Below are positions 9,465 to 17,936 of a stretch of 64,000 nt of DNA, one piece after another; the first letter of the stretch is position 1; each line of letters starts with the position of its first letter. Below the pieces are notes generated by a model. It saw nothing but the letters and a program-made list of their open reading frames with translations. It had not been told where the DNA came from and made no database searches. Position numbers and translations under genes: made by a program. Source of the DNA: Dyadobacter sp. CY345. GTDB lineage: Bacteria; Bacteroidota; Bacteroidia; Cytophagales; Spirosomataceae. The stretch lies in assembly GCF_021502725.1 (NCBI RefSeq), contig NZ_JAKFFS010000001.1, positions 682,001 to 746,000 on the forward strand, read 5' to 3'.

Positions 9465-10160
9465 ATGAAAAAGTATGTTTTTATTTTAGGGTTTTTCTCC
9501 ATTATTGCGTGCCACAAACCTAATTTTAATGCACTTGACAAACCCTGGGAGCCTGATTATTCGGTCACACGCTCCGAAAGTGCCATTAAAGAATTTGAGA
9601 AACAGGATGCGGATAAGATGCCTGCACCGGGAGGGATCGTGCTGGCAGGAAGTTCAACATTTACCAAATGGACGAATGCTGATAAGGATCTTGCTCCTTT
9701 ACCCATTATAAATCGCGGTTTCGGTGGCTCAACTTTGCCGGAAGTGATTCATTATTCCGATCAGACGATACTTAAATATCACCCTAAAACAGTAGTCATT
9801 TATTGTGAAAATGACATGTTTGGCAGCAAACCTAAATCTCCCGAACAGGTGCGCGATGCTTACGTAACACTTACCAAAATGATTCACGACAAAGAGCCGG
9901 ATGCAAAAATTTATGGTGTATCATTGAAGCCGTCACCATCCCGTTGGAATAAGCGAGAGGATGTAGTGAAGGCAAATAAGCTGATTCAGGATTTTATAAA
10001 AAGCGACCGTAATCATGAATATATTGATGTTTGGCCCGTTATGATGAAAAACGGAAGACCGGATGGTACAATATTTTTAGGAGACAGCCTGCATATGAAC
10101 GAAGAGGGATATCGTCGTTGGACAACAGTTTTAAAGCCGATTCTGGAAAAATCCATGTAG
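9465..10160 (+). CDS. SGNH/GDSL-type hydrolase, putative lipoprotein
   Basis: 231 residues from ATG 9465. The in-frame ATG at 9444 lies inside the preceding terminator. From 9465 the N-terminus is MKKYVFILGFFSIIAC, a lipoprotein signal with its lipobox cysteine. SGNH blocks are visible: VLAGSSTFTKW (nucleophile serine), RGFGGST (oxyanion glycine), YCENDM in place of the usual GEND (block III asparagine), and LGDSLHMNEEGY (catalytic Asp and His). It is probably an esterase acting on acylated sugars or lipids in the envelope. It stands alone. Confidence 0.85.
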   Translation: MKKYVFILGFFSIIACHKPNFNALDKPWEPDYSVTRSESAIKEFEKQDADKMPAPGGIVLAGSSTFTKWTNADKDLAPLPIINRGFGGSTLPEVIHYSDQTILKYHPKTVVIYCENDMFGSKPKSPEQVRDAYVTLTKMIHDKEPDAKIYGVSLKPSPSRWNKREDVVKANKLIQDFIKSDRNHEYIDVWPVMMKNGRPDGTIFLGDSLHMNEEGYRRWTTVLKPILEKSM

Positions 10161-10306
10161 AAAACCGAACTTCCGACATTAAGCTATTCGTTGAATAAGT
10201 AAGATTTTAAAAAGTCGGGGTAGGGGTATAGCTTTTAAAGTAAAGTCACTATATTAACCGAAAAAATAGATTTCCGTAGATTAAAAGTGATAGCGCATTT
10301 AAAATA

Positions 10307-11650
10307 ATGAAAGTAACGGCGGTTTTTGATATTGGCAGGACCAATAAAAAGTATGTACTTTTTGATGAAAAGTATCAGATTATAGAAGAAGTTACAGAAT
10401 CACTTCCGGAAACGACGGATGAGGATGGATTTCCAACAGAGAACATTGAACTCCTTACTGAATGGGTTCAGGAACGCTGGGCTGATCTGAAAAATAATCC
10501 TAAATATCAAATTCAGGCTGTGAACGCGGCTGCCTATGGCGCAAGCTTGGTGCATTTGGATGCCAGTAACAAACCGGTCACACCGTTATATTCTTATTTA
10601 AAACCGCTTCCTGAGTCTTTATTAAATCAATTTTACAGTACTCATGGCGACCCGATGAGAATTGCTCTTCAAACGGGTTCACCACCAATGGGCATGTTAA
10701 ATTCAGGTATGCAGCTCTACTGGCTGAAATATACCAAACCGGAAGTTTATGCCAAGATTGTTTCTTCACTACATTTGCCGCAATATATTCTGTATCTACT
10801 GACTGGCAGAAAAGCAAGTGATTACACGTCAATAGGTTGTCACACAGCACTTTGGAGTTTTGAAATGTGGGATTATCATGACTGGGTGAAGAATGAAGCG
10901 ATTCAGAAAAAACTTCCTCCTGTGCTTGCATCATCTTCGTTTATTTATCGTGATGGTGAAAAAGCGATTCAGTCAGGATTTGGTTTGCATGATAGCTCTT
11001 CTGCATTGGTACCATACCGCATGGCTGTAAAAAAGCCGTTTGTGTTATTATCGACGGGAACTTGGTGTATCAATTTTAATCCGTTTTATTCTAAACCGTT
11101 AACTTCTCAGCAGCTCGACCGTGATTGTATGAACTACCTGACTCCGGAAGGAAGCGGGGTAACTACTTCCCGTCTTTTCATGGGCAGAGAACATGATTTT
11201 CAGGTAAAACGAATTGCTGAATACTTCCATGTTGATGGTGACTTCTACAAAAAAGTAGCTTTTAACGAAGAAATTTTAAAAGCAGACACGCCGAAATTTT
11301 ATGCAGCTTGCATGACTGGCAACGGGCCGTTCCCCGAAGCAAATACGATGGAGTGGCAGGTAAGTGCTTTTGCATCTCCGGAAGCGGCATATCACCATTT
11401 GTTGAAAGGACTTACAGATATGCTGAGCGTTTCGTTGAACCTGATTGGTATCAACGAAGTACAAGCGATTTATATTGACGGTGGATTTTCGAAAAATGAG
11501 ATCTTTACCAGACTTGTAGCACGCAATTTCCCTGAGCATAAAGTATATGCAACTGATTTGCCTTACGCCACTTCACTTGGTGCGGCGCTTCATGTTACTC
11601 GTCCTCAGTCATTTGAGTTTATAAATGAGATACTGGAAGTTGTAGCTTAG
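10307..11650 (+). CDS. FGGY-family carbohydrate kinase (rhamnulokinase/fuculokinase-like)
   Basis: 447 residues. The N-terminal actin-like domain starts MKVTAVFDIGRTNKKYVLFDE (phosphate loop 1), a second phosphate loop is VLLSTGTWCINFNP, and the adenosine motif is YIDGGFSKNEIF. It phosphorylates a ketose or related sugar in the cytoplasm. The FDIGRTNKK start is shared with L-fuculokinase and L-rhamnulokinase relatives, but the sequence alone does not fix the substrate. It is not next to an aldolase or isomerase here. A terminator follows at 11671. Confidence 0.85.
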   Translation: MKVTAVFDIGRTNKKYVLFDEKYQIIEEVTESLPETTDEDGFPTENIELLTEWVQERWADLKNNPKYQIQAVNAAAYGASLVHLDASNKPVTPLYSYLKPLPESLLNQFYSTHGDPMRIALQTGSPPMGMLNSGMQLYWLKYTKPEVYAKIVSSLHLPQYILYLLTGRKASDYTSIGCHTALWSFEMWDYHDWVKNEAIQKKLPPVLASSSFIYRDGEKAIQSGFGLHDSSSALVPYRMAVKKPFVLLSTGTWCINFNPFYSKPLTSQQLDRDCMNYLTPEGSGVTTSRLFMGREHDFQVKRIAEYFHVDGDFYKKVAFNEEILKADTPKFYAACMTGNGPFPEANTMEWQVSAFASPEAAYHHLLKGLTDMLSVSLNLIGINEVQAIYIDGGFSKNEIFTRLVARNFPEHKVYATDLPYATSLGAALHVTRPQSFEFINEILEVVA

Positions 11651-11670
11651 ATATTTTTTGTTTTTTTAGG

Positions 11671-11705
11671 AAGCCTTGGAAGTTTATGACTTTTAAGGCT
11701 TTTTA
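11671..11705 (+). terminator. Rho-independent terminator after the sugar kinase
   Basis: AAGCCTTGGAAGT pairs with ACTTTTAAGGCTT (11689-11701) through G-U pairs, followed by TTTATTTT. Confidence 0.8.
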
Positions 11706-11813
11706 TTTTGCATTAAGACAAGAATACTAAACCTACTCTTTTCACCGTATTATCTTATTATGGTGCATTACTTATTGGCTGATTGATCGTCTTAATCTTC
11801 AAGAGTTTAGTTG

Positions 11814-12073
11814 ATGATTATTACGCCCCATGATAGAAAGTATTCAGCACATCTAAGCTTTCTCCGAACCTTGTTGAACGTATTAGAGAAATATTATCTT
11901 TGTTAGATACAGCGGAAACTGTTGAAGAGCTGGATATTCCGGGATATCGCTTACATAAACTAACAGGAAATCTTAAGGATTTCCATTCTTTAAAGGTAAA
12001 TGCCAATTACCGGATTATTTTTCGCTTTTTTGAAGGGAATTCTTACGATATTGACTTTATTGATTACCATTAA
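11814..12073 (+). pseudogene. higB: higB toxin, frameshifted (RelE/ParE superfamily)
   Basis: Read from about 11837 in the frame ending TAA at 12071-12073, the translation has all late features of HigB toxins: ETVEELDIPGYRLHKL, then LKVNANYRIIFRF, then DIDFIDYH at the end. Upstream in this frame are two stops (TGA 11831, TAG 11834) and no ATG, GTG or TTG near them. The expected start ATG ATT ATT at 11814 (MII...) lies one base out of frame. Restoring one A in the AAA run at 11837-11839 would join them into one 87-codon frame counting the stop. The toxin therefore appears inactivated by a one-base deletion, unless this is a sequencing error or frameshifting. The antitoxin follows 11 bases on. 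Confidence 0.78.
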
Positions 12074-12084
12074 ATACTATCAAC

Positions 12085-12429
12085 ATGTTGAAAAGTGGGA
12101 TGAGTCCTGCACATCCGGGTGCAGTTTTAGGAGGCTTGATTGAAGGCCTAAGAGAGGAGACTGGTAACGCTTATACTATCACTGAAATTGCAGTCGGACT
12201 AGGTATAAGTAGAAGAAAACTTGCGCAACTTCTCAACAAAAAATCTAGTATAAGCCCCGAGATTGCAGTTAAGCTGTCGGAGGCATTTGGAACGAGTGCT
12301 GACTTATGGATGAATTTACAGAAAAAGTATGATCTGTGGTATGCAGAAAAGAGCGTAAGCAGAGAGGCGGTAAGACATTTTGTTAATATTGATGCGAAAA
12401 ATCTGCAATCCGCCAAATCAATCAACTAA
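12085..12429 (+). CDS. higA: HigA family antitoxin (XRE-type helix-turn-helix)
   Basis: 114 residues. It has the HigA-typical opening AHPGAVLGGLIEG and an XRE helix-turn-helix (TITEIAVGLGISRRKLAQLLN, then SPEIAVKLSEAFGTSADLWMNLQKKYDLW). HigA neutralises the HigB mRNA interferase and represses its own promoter. The gene is intact although higB upstream is frameshifted. Its stop codon overlaps the end of recG on the other strand by 8 bases. Confidence 0.9.
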   Translation: MLKSGMSPAHPGAVLGGLIEGLREETGNAYTITEIAVGLGISRRKLAQLLNKKSSISPEIAVKLSEAFGTSADLWMNLQKKYDLWYAEKSVSREAVRHFVNIDAKNLQSAKSIN

Positions 12430-14542
12430 TCCGACTCCAGTTCGTTTCCTCTTTCCGCATGTTATTAATGTGATTCCGAATCGGTGCATTTTCAGGAGAT
12501 AGTAAATCAGGATCCGTATTTAAAATAGCTTCTGCTGAAATTCTTGCGGCCTTCAAAATTTCCCCATCCTGCGCGAGATTAGCAATCAATAAATCCATCA
12601 GTCCGCTTTGCTGCGTTCCGGAAATATCTCCCGGCCCACGAAGCTGCAAATCAACTTCTGCGATTTCAAAGCCATCGTTTGTTCTGCACATGGTTTCGAG
12701 CCTGAGTTTTGTTTCCTTACTAATTTTATAATCCGTTATTAAAATACAGTAGGACTGCTCAGCGCCCCGGCCAACACGCCCACGCAGCTGATGAAGCTGT
12801 GATAAACCAAAACGTTCAGCATTTTCAACAACCATAACAGAGGCGTTTGGTACATTTACACCCACTTCAATAACTGTGGTTGCCACCATAATTTTTGTTT
12901 CGCCTTTTACAAAACGAGCCATTTCAAAATCTTTGTCTTTGGGCTTCATTTTGCCATGCAGTATGCTTAATGGAACATCTGGAAAAGCACGGGAAACACT
13001 TTCGTAACCATCCATGAGATCTTTTAAATCCAGTTTTTCGGATTCTTCGATCAGCGGATAAACCATATAAACCTGCCGTCCTTTCGCGATTTCATCTTTC
13101 AGAAAACCGAAAACAGACAGGCGGTGCGCGTCATATCGGTGAACGGTTTTAATCGGTTTTCTTCCAGCCGGTAATTCATTGATGGCAGAAATATCAAGAT
13201 CTCCATAAAGCGTCATCGCAAGCGTTCGCGGTATCGGCGTTGCCGTCATCACCAGCATGTGCGGATTTGTGGATTTATTTTTCGCCCATAATTTGCTTCG
13301 TTGCGCCACGCCAAACCTGTGTTGTTCGTCAATAACACAAAGACCAAGATTTTTAAACTGGACAATATCTTCAATCAACGCATGCGTTCCAACGATGATC
13401 TGCATGGAGCCGTCCAGGAGCTGTTCATGAATTACTTCCCGGTCTTTCTTTTTTGTTGAACCTGTGAGTTTGCCGATATTCACGCCCAGCAAGTCTGCAA
13501 ATTGTTTTAAACCCTGGTAATGCTGATCCGTCAGGATTTCCGTCGGCGCCATTAAACAGGCTTGGGCATCATTATCTAATGCCAAAAGCATTGTGATGAA
13601 AGCAACAATTGTTTTTCCGGAACCTACATCGCCCTGCAACAGGCGGTTCATTTGCTTGCCCGTTTTTAGATCTTCCCGAATTTCATGCAACACGCGGACC
13701 TGCGCTCCCGTTAATTCAAAAGGCAAATGGTTATCATAAAATTCTTTCAGTAATTCCGTTTTGGTAAAAACCAGTCCGGGAAATTCTGTTTTATGAAGAA
13801 GCTTGTTTTTGATCAGCCTGAACTGATTGTAAAACAATTCTTCAAATTTTAGTCGTCGCTGAGACTGGTGAAGCCAGGCCTGACTTTGCGGATTATGTAA
13901 ATTCCACAACGCATCGGCTTTCGTAACCATCCGATATTTCTGGACCAGATTTTCCGGTAAAGTTTCCCGAATATGCGGTCTGGCAATTTCCAGAAGATTG
14001 ATGATCATTTTGCTGATCGCCTTACTATCAACAAATTTCCTGCGAAGTTTTTCGGTAAGCGGATAAACAGGTTGCCAGTAACCGCCTTTTTCATTGTCCG
14101 GCGTCAATAATTCGATCTCCGGATGTGTAATACTCCATTTAGACCCAAACATTACGGGTTTTCCATACACGATATATTCTCCGTTTGGACGAAGATATTT
14201 TTCGAAATAATTTATGCTTTGAAACCAAACAAGGTCCATCGTTCCGGTACCGTCAGTAAATTGCCCGACCAGACGTTTTTTGCCTCCTTCACCAACAATT
14301 GCCCATTCTCGCAGCCTGCCTTTGATTTGGGCAGCTGGCATAATCTCTGTTAACTGGCTGATCCGATGAAAGATGGTTCTGTCTTCATGACGAAATGGAT
14401 AATGCTGAAGCAAATCGCCATAATTGAAAATTCCTAATTCCTGATTGAGCAATGCCGCTCTTTGCGGGCCAACGCCTTTGAGGAATTCGATTTTAGTGTC
14501 GAAAAAATTGTTACGTACTGGTATTTGTGCTCCGGAACTCAT
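12422..14542 (-). CDS. recG: ATP-dependent DNA helicase RecG
   Basis: 706 residues, usual length. An N-terminal wedge/OB domain (about residues 60-170) is followed by superfamily 2 helicase motifs: LTGAQVRVLHEI, Walker A GDVGSGKT from residue 304, DEQH box (VIDEQHRFG), MTATPIPRT and the motif VI region QLHQLRGRVGRG. RecG remodels stalled forks and Holliday junctions. The start ATG is the only one upstream of the conserved KFLKGVGP-like FLKGVGPQRAALL segment. Convergent with higA. Confidence 0.97.
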   Translation of the reverse strand: MSSGAQIPVRNNFFDTKIEFLKGVGPQRAALLNQELGIFNYGDLLQHYPFRHEDRTIFHRISQLTEIMPAAQIKGRLREWAIVGEGGKKRLVGQFTDGTGTMDLVWFQSINYFEKYLRPNGEYIVYGKPVMFGSKWSITHPEIELLTPDNEKGGYWQPVYPLTEKLRRKFVDSKAISKMIINLLEIARPHIRETLPENLVQKYRMVTKADALWNLHNPQSQAWLHQSQRRLKFEELFYNQFRLIKNKLLHKTEFPGLVFTKTELLKEFYDNHLPFELTGAQVRVLHEIREDLKTGKQMNRLLQGDVGSGKTIVAFITMLLALDNDAQACLMAPTEILTDQHYQGLKQFADLLGVNIGKLTGSTKKKDREVIHEQLLDGSMQIIVGTHALIEDIVQFKNLGLCVIDEQHRFGVAQRSKLWAKNKSTNPHMLVMTATPIPRTLAMTLYGDLDISAINELPAGRKPIKTVHRYDAHRLSVFGFLKDEIAKGRQVYMVYPLIEESEKLDLKDLMDGYESVSRAFPDVPLSILHGKMKPKDKDFEMARFVKGETKIMVATTVIEVGVNVPNASVMVVENAERFGLSQLHQLRGRVGRGAEQSYCILITDYKISKETKLRLETMCRTNDGFEIAEVDLQLRGPGDISGTQQSGLMDLLIANLAQDGEILKAARISAEAILNTDPDLLSPENAPIRNHINNMRKEETNWSRIS

Positions 14543-14641
14543 TTTTCAAAAGTACGAAATTTGAACTAAATCGCTTGATTAACAACTTTTGAATTGCGTA
14601 TTTCGTTAGTCAAAATAACAACCATCATCTTAACCAAATTT

Positions 14642-15154
14642 ATGAAAGCAACATTTTTCACTTTATTCTTAGCATTAGTAGGATTTACGTTTGCATCGGC
14701 ACAAAAAGCGCCTGACAGTCCAAGAATTACAGCAGAAAGCCAGAATGTTTCTGTTGCTTACGGACAGCCATCAAAACGCGGACGCGTTGTTTTTGGAAAA
14801 GAAGGTTCTGAGGGATTAGAAAAATATGGTAAAGTTTGGAGAATCGGAGCGAACAACGCAACCGAGATCACTTTCAAGAAAGACGGAACATTTGCTGGTA
14901 AACCTGTAAAAGCTGGTACTTATTCTTTGTTTGCTATTCCTACTGAAAAAGAATGGACGCTTATTCTGAACAGCGAATTAAAGCAATGGGGTGCGTATAA
15001 GTATGAAGAAATTAAAGGAAAAGATGTATTGAAAGTTACTGTTCCTGCAAAGACATATCCAACTTCTCAGGAAAAACTTACTTTCACAGTTACAGACAGC
15101 AAACTTGATTTTCAATGGGATAAAGCTGGATTCTCAGTTCCGATGAAATTCTAA
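14642..15154 (+). CDS. DUF2911 domain protein, secreted
   Basis: 170 residues from ATG 14642, which begins a good signal peptide (MKATFFTLFLALVGFTFASAQ). An earlier in-frame ATG at 14594 would put 16 residues ahead of it and is less likely. The mature part matches DUF2911: SVAYGQPSKRGRVVFGK, YGKVWRIGANNATEITF, KAGTYSLFAIPTEKEWTLILN. The domain is widespread in Bacteroidota, its function is unknown, and location is probably periplasmic. The gene stands alone with a terminator just downstream. Confidence 0.88.
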   Translation: MKATFFTLFLALVGFTFASAQKAPDSPRITAESQNVSVAYGQPSKRGRVVFGKEGSEGLEKYGKVWRIGANNATEITFKKDGTFAGKPVKAGTYSLFAIPTEKEWTLILNSELKQWGAYKYEEIKGKDVLKVTVPAKTYPTSQEKLTFTVTDSKLDFQWDKAGFSVPMKF

Positions 15155-15170
15155 GCAAGCCATATAAGAT

Positions 15171-15203
15171 AAAAAGCAGAGCCCTCACGCTCTGCTTTTT
15201 TTT
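15171..15203. terminator. Bidirectional terminator between convergent genes
   Basis: AAAAAGCAGAGC and GCTCTGCTTTTT pair perfectly around a six-base loop. A-runs and T-runs on both sides let it serve DUF2911 on the plus strand and the regulator gene on the minus strand. Confidence 0.9.
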
Positions 15204-15227
15204 ATGGGTAAACTATGGAATGATCAC

Positions 15228-15524
15228 TCACATATTGGAGCGAATCATATTTTCCAATACTTGCAGGTGATCTGTGAAAGCTTTCTGACCGGCTTCTGTG
15301 GCTTTGTACGTGGTATTCGGCTTTCTTCCCAAAAACTGTTTCTGAACAAGAATGTATTCTATTTCTTCCAGGGCTTTCAGGTGAGAAGCGAGGTTTCCAT
15401 CGGTAAGCTGAAGCAATTCTTTCAATTCATTAAAACTTACCGCATCATTAACCACGAGGACAGACATCAGTCCCAGACGAATTTTGCTTTCAAAAACTTT
15501 ATTAAATTTCTCTAACCATTCCAT
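15228..15524 (-). CDS. Winged-helix transcriptional regulator (MarR/ArsR-like)
   Basis: 98 residues forming a single winged-helix domain: KIRLGLMSVLVV, then FNELKELLQLTDGNLASHLKALE as the recognition helix, then the wing with GRKPNTTYKATEAGQKAF. This is the short HTH family often found ahead of a membrane protein gene in Bacteroidota. It lies 31 bases downstream of the membrane protein 15556-16683 on the same strand, so the two are probably co-transcribed, with this protein likely regulating the unit. Confidence 0.85.
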   Translation of the reverse strand: MEWLEKFNKVFESKIRLGLMSVLVVNDAVSFNELKELLQLTDGNLASHLKALEEIEYILVQKQFLGRKPNTTYKATEAGQKAFTDHLQVLENMIRSNM

Positions 15525-15555
15525 CCTGCCTGCAAGTTATGAAGTCATTTTTAAA

Positions 15556-16683
15556 CTACTTGTTGACTTCCATAAAAAGTAGTGCGTCGCGATTTCTTAG
15601 CCATACGGCCTGATCACGCTCATTGTTGGCCTGTGCGGTGATGATCGTAGAGGCCAGGCCCGTTCCCAAAGAAACCCAGAAAAACTTTCTTAAAGCATCC
15701 CGGTTGCCTGTTATCAAAGAAGCAATTGAACCTGCCGAACCCGCCAGGGATATCACCAACGCAATATTTCTTTTCTTTCTTGAACTTAGATACAATTGCA
15801 TACCACCCGGAGAAATCATGAACTCTCTTTTGATAGCACTTTGTCCTTTATAAACAATGTTATTTTTGATGAAACTGTTACTACCCTGCAGATAAATAGT
15901 TTCTTTGTCATACCACTTTCTAGCCGTACTATCAATCGGAATTGCGATTGGAGTGGAGATCTGCGCCTGGCAAAATGATACTCCGAAAAGAATAAAGAGA
16001 ATCGTTACGACGCCACCTTTTTTTGATGAATTGACCGCTTTTTCTCCTTCACGGTCGTATTTGTTATACATGGCAAAACCATAAACGATGTGTAATACTC
16101 CGAAACCAATTGCCCAGAAAAGCAATGAAAACCCTGTAAAGAAAAGGGCGAGGCAACCGATAATAATTTCAAAAATTCCCATGTAGAAAACTTCCGGCCA
16201 GGTGTAGCGGCTTGCGTTAACCAAAGCAAGACCATAAAAAATCAGTGTTGCCGGCAAGACGAGCCAGATATAACCATAGGAAAGCATCGCCAGACAAAAT
16301 ACTCCACCTGTCACCAGTGGGATCAACATACTCAAAACCAACCGGCGGGAGTTTTTATTCCAGACCTGAAAACCTTTTTTCTGGCTTTTTCGAATGGTTA
16401 GAAATATACCAAAAGCCAAAGAAAGGAATAAAACAAGGAATCCGTCAAGAAGCAAAAAGCGTATAACCTCACTTTGACTGAGTGCATTGATGTTGTCGTA
16501 AGAAGAAAAACTTTGCGTAAACCAGTCCGTCTTTAAACGTACGTAAGCAACCGCTGCACCGATGAGAGCAAAGGCCCCGGCGAATACACCACTTAATCCG
16601 CTTAATGACAAAAATTTATTTGACCGCTCCATCAGGTCGCGGATTTCATTCAAGGTATGTAAAGACTCCTGATTTGATGACAT
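15556..16683 (-). CDS. Multi-pass membrane protein, apparently fused to a secreted domain
   Basis: 375 residues. The first 215 contain about six hydrophobic helices (for example near residues 28-48, 73-95, 112-130 and 135-155). Residues 222-241 then form what looks like a complete signal peptide (TILFILFGVSFCQAQ), followed by a soluble region with two further short hydrophobic stretches and many polar residues. This second half looks like a stand-alone Bacteroidota secreted protein, so the gene may be a fusion of two neighbours. No known catalytic motif was recognised. It is co-oriented with the winged-helix regulator. Confidence 0.75.
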   Translation of the reverse strand: MSSNQESLHTLNEIRDLMERSNKFLSLSGLSGVFAGAFALIGAAVAYVRLKTDWFTQSFSSYDNINALSQSEVIRFLLLDGFLVLFLSLAFGIFLTIRKSQKKGFQVWNKNSRRLVLSMLIPLVTGGVFCLAMLSYGYIWLVLPATLIFYGLALVNASRYTWPEVFYMGIFEIIIGCLALFFTGFSLLFWAIGFGVLHIVYGFAMYNKYDREGEKAVNSSKKGGVVTILFILFGVSFCQAQISTPIAIPIDSTARKWYDKETIYLQGSNSFIKNNIVYKGQSAIKREFMISPGGMQLYLSSRKKRNIALVISLAGSAGSIASLITGNRDALRKFFWVSLGTGLASTIITAQANNERDQAVWLRNRDALLFMEVNK

Positions 16684-16711
16684 GTTTAAATCTGGTTCGG
16701 ACAGTAAAATA

Positions 16712-17089
16712 TTAATTCAGGCACATCCAAATTTTAGGGAAAAAGATAATAGCTGCTACGATAACTGCTGAAATAGCCAAGATCAAAACACCAGCCGCAG
16801 CTACATCCTTGACAATTTTGATAGAAGGGTGGTAATCCGAAGTCACCGTATCAGCAAGTTTTTCAATGGCCGTATTAAATGCTTCTGCCGACCACACCAG
16901 GGCGACCTGGATAATGATAATGCACCATTCTGTTACGGAAAGATTAAACCAGAAACCTGCAATAACAATCAGGGCGGCAGCAATTAAATGGATCTTGGCA
17001 TTGTTTTCCTGTCGGAACAGATCGTACATGCCGACGCCGGCATACCGGAAACTTTTAAGCGCTTTACGAATATTTATGGGTTGACTCAT
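16712..17089 (-). CDS. Diacylglycerol kinase family protein (DgkA-type, integral membrane)
   Basis: 125 residues from ATG 17089 (MSQPINIRKALKSFRYAG). The frame is open to 17122, but that would add residues with no match to the family. Motifs of the small trimeric lipid kinases are present: AFNTAIEKLADTV with the catalytic glutamates, then H..IKIVKDVAAAGVL. Three transmembrane helices are visible. In Gram-negatives it phosphorylates diacylglycerol; related proteins act on undecaprenol. It overlaps the end of the upstream DUF1361 gene by 26 bases, so translation is probably coupled. Confidence 0.9.
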   Translation of the reverse strand: MSQPINIRKALKSFRYAGVGMYDLFRQENNAKIHLIAAALIVIAGFWFNLSVTEWCIIIIQVALVWSAEAFNTAIEKLADTVTSDYHPSIKIVKDVAAAGVLILAISAVIVAAIIFFPKIWMCLN

Positions 17090-17747
17090 TTCTGTTAAGT
17101 TCTGCGAAAATATGGAACGCAAAGTACAACAACATCAGCACGAACGAAAACGTGAAGGTATGTTTTATGGCAAAAGGGTCTTTCATGCTATACAAAATAC
17201 CACGCGCCAGAGACATAGGTTGCGTAATTATATCCCAACTGTTCCACCGCCCATATCTTCCCAGAAAAACACCAAAGCCACTCAGAAACATAGATCCTGC
17301 AACGAAAAACCAGGCAGCTTGTTGATTGAAACGAGAAGTGATTAGCCGGTGTACGATCCTGATTGAGTACAGTCCGGTCAGAAATCCTGAAACAGCAAAA
17401 GTGAAAATCATTAATGCGTCGAACCAGATCATATAATCGGGCGTCGCTTTGAGATGTAACAGGTCGGTGATGATATAGGGTGCATTTGGAAAAAATAACA
17501 ACCAGATACTTAGGTGTATGGCCAGTAGCCAGACGGGTTGAGGTTTTGACAATTCTTTTTGCCAAACCCATTTCATATAGAATAGCGGAATCCAGGCGAG
17601 AAATAAATTCCAGGGAAGAAAAGCGAATCCCAAATGTCGTGTCGTCAAAATTCTGAAAAACAGAAGTATCAACGAAGAGGCGGAAACCAGCGCCAGAAGC
17701 GCAATCTTGTGATTTCCTTTGAAATAGCGAAGTAGTGTTTCTAGCAT
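17064..17747 (-). CDS. DUF1361 domain integral membrane protein
   Basis: 227 residues with about seven transmembrane helices. Diagnostic stretches include FLPWNLFLAWIPL, LLFFPNAPYIITDLLHL and GFGVFLGRYGRWNSWDI, which match DUF1361. The function is unknown. It overlaps the DgkA gene downstream, suggesting an operon of two inner-membrane proteins. Confidence 0.88.
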   Translation of the reverse strand: MLETLLRYFKGNHKIALLALVSASSLILLFFRILTTRHLGFAFLPWNLFLAWIPLFYMKWVWQKELSKPQPVWLLAIHLSIWLLFFPNAPYIITDLLHLKATPDYMIWFDALMIFTFAVSGFLTGLYSIRIVHRLITSRFNQQAAWFFVAGSMFLSGFGVFLGRYGRWNSWDIITQPMSLARGILYSMKDPFAIKHTFTFSFVLMLLYFAFHIFAELNRNESTHKYS

Positions 17748-17874
17748 CTTAGTTTTATGTAAAGTACTTTGTATTGCAAAGTAAATAGATAAATGTTGAC
17801 TTACTCACATCTTTAAAGATTATTTATTTTCAACGCCAGTATTTTATCCAAATCCTGATATTGGTAAAAGCGTT

Positions 17875-17914
17875 AAAACAATAACCCGACCAGGGAAAAT
17901 ATCCTGATCGGGTC
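17875..17914 (-). terminator. Probable terminator downstream of the SMP-30 gene
   Basis: ACCCGACCAGG (17884-17894) pairs with CCTGATCGGGT (17903-17913). On the minus strand it is followed by a T-rich stretch, though not a clean T-run. Confidence 0.6.
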
Positions 17915-17936
17915 ATAAAATTAAAAGGCGAAAAAA

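Noticed and set aside
11821..12006. 61-codon minus-strand frame
   Set aside because: Antisense to the higB remnant, which matches a known family.
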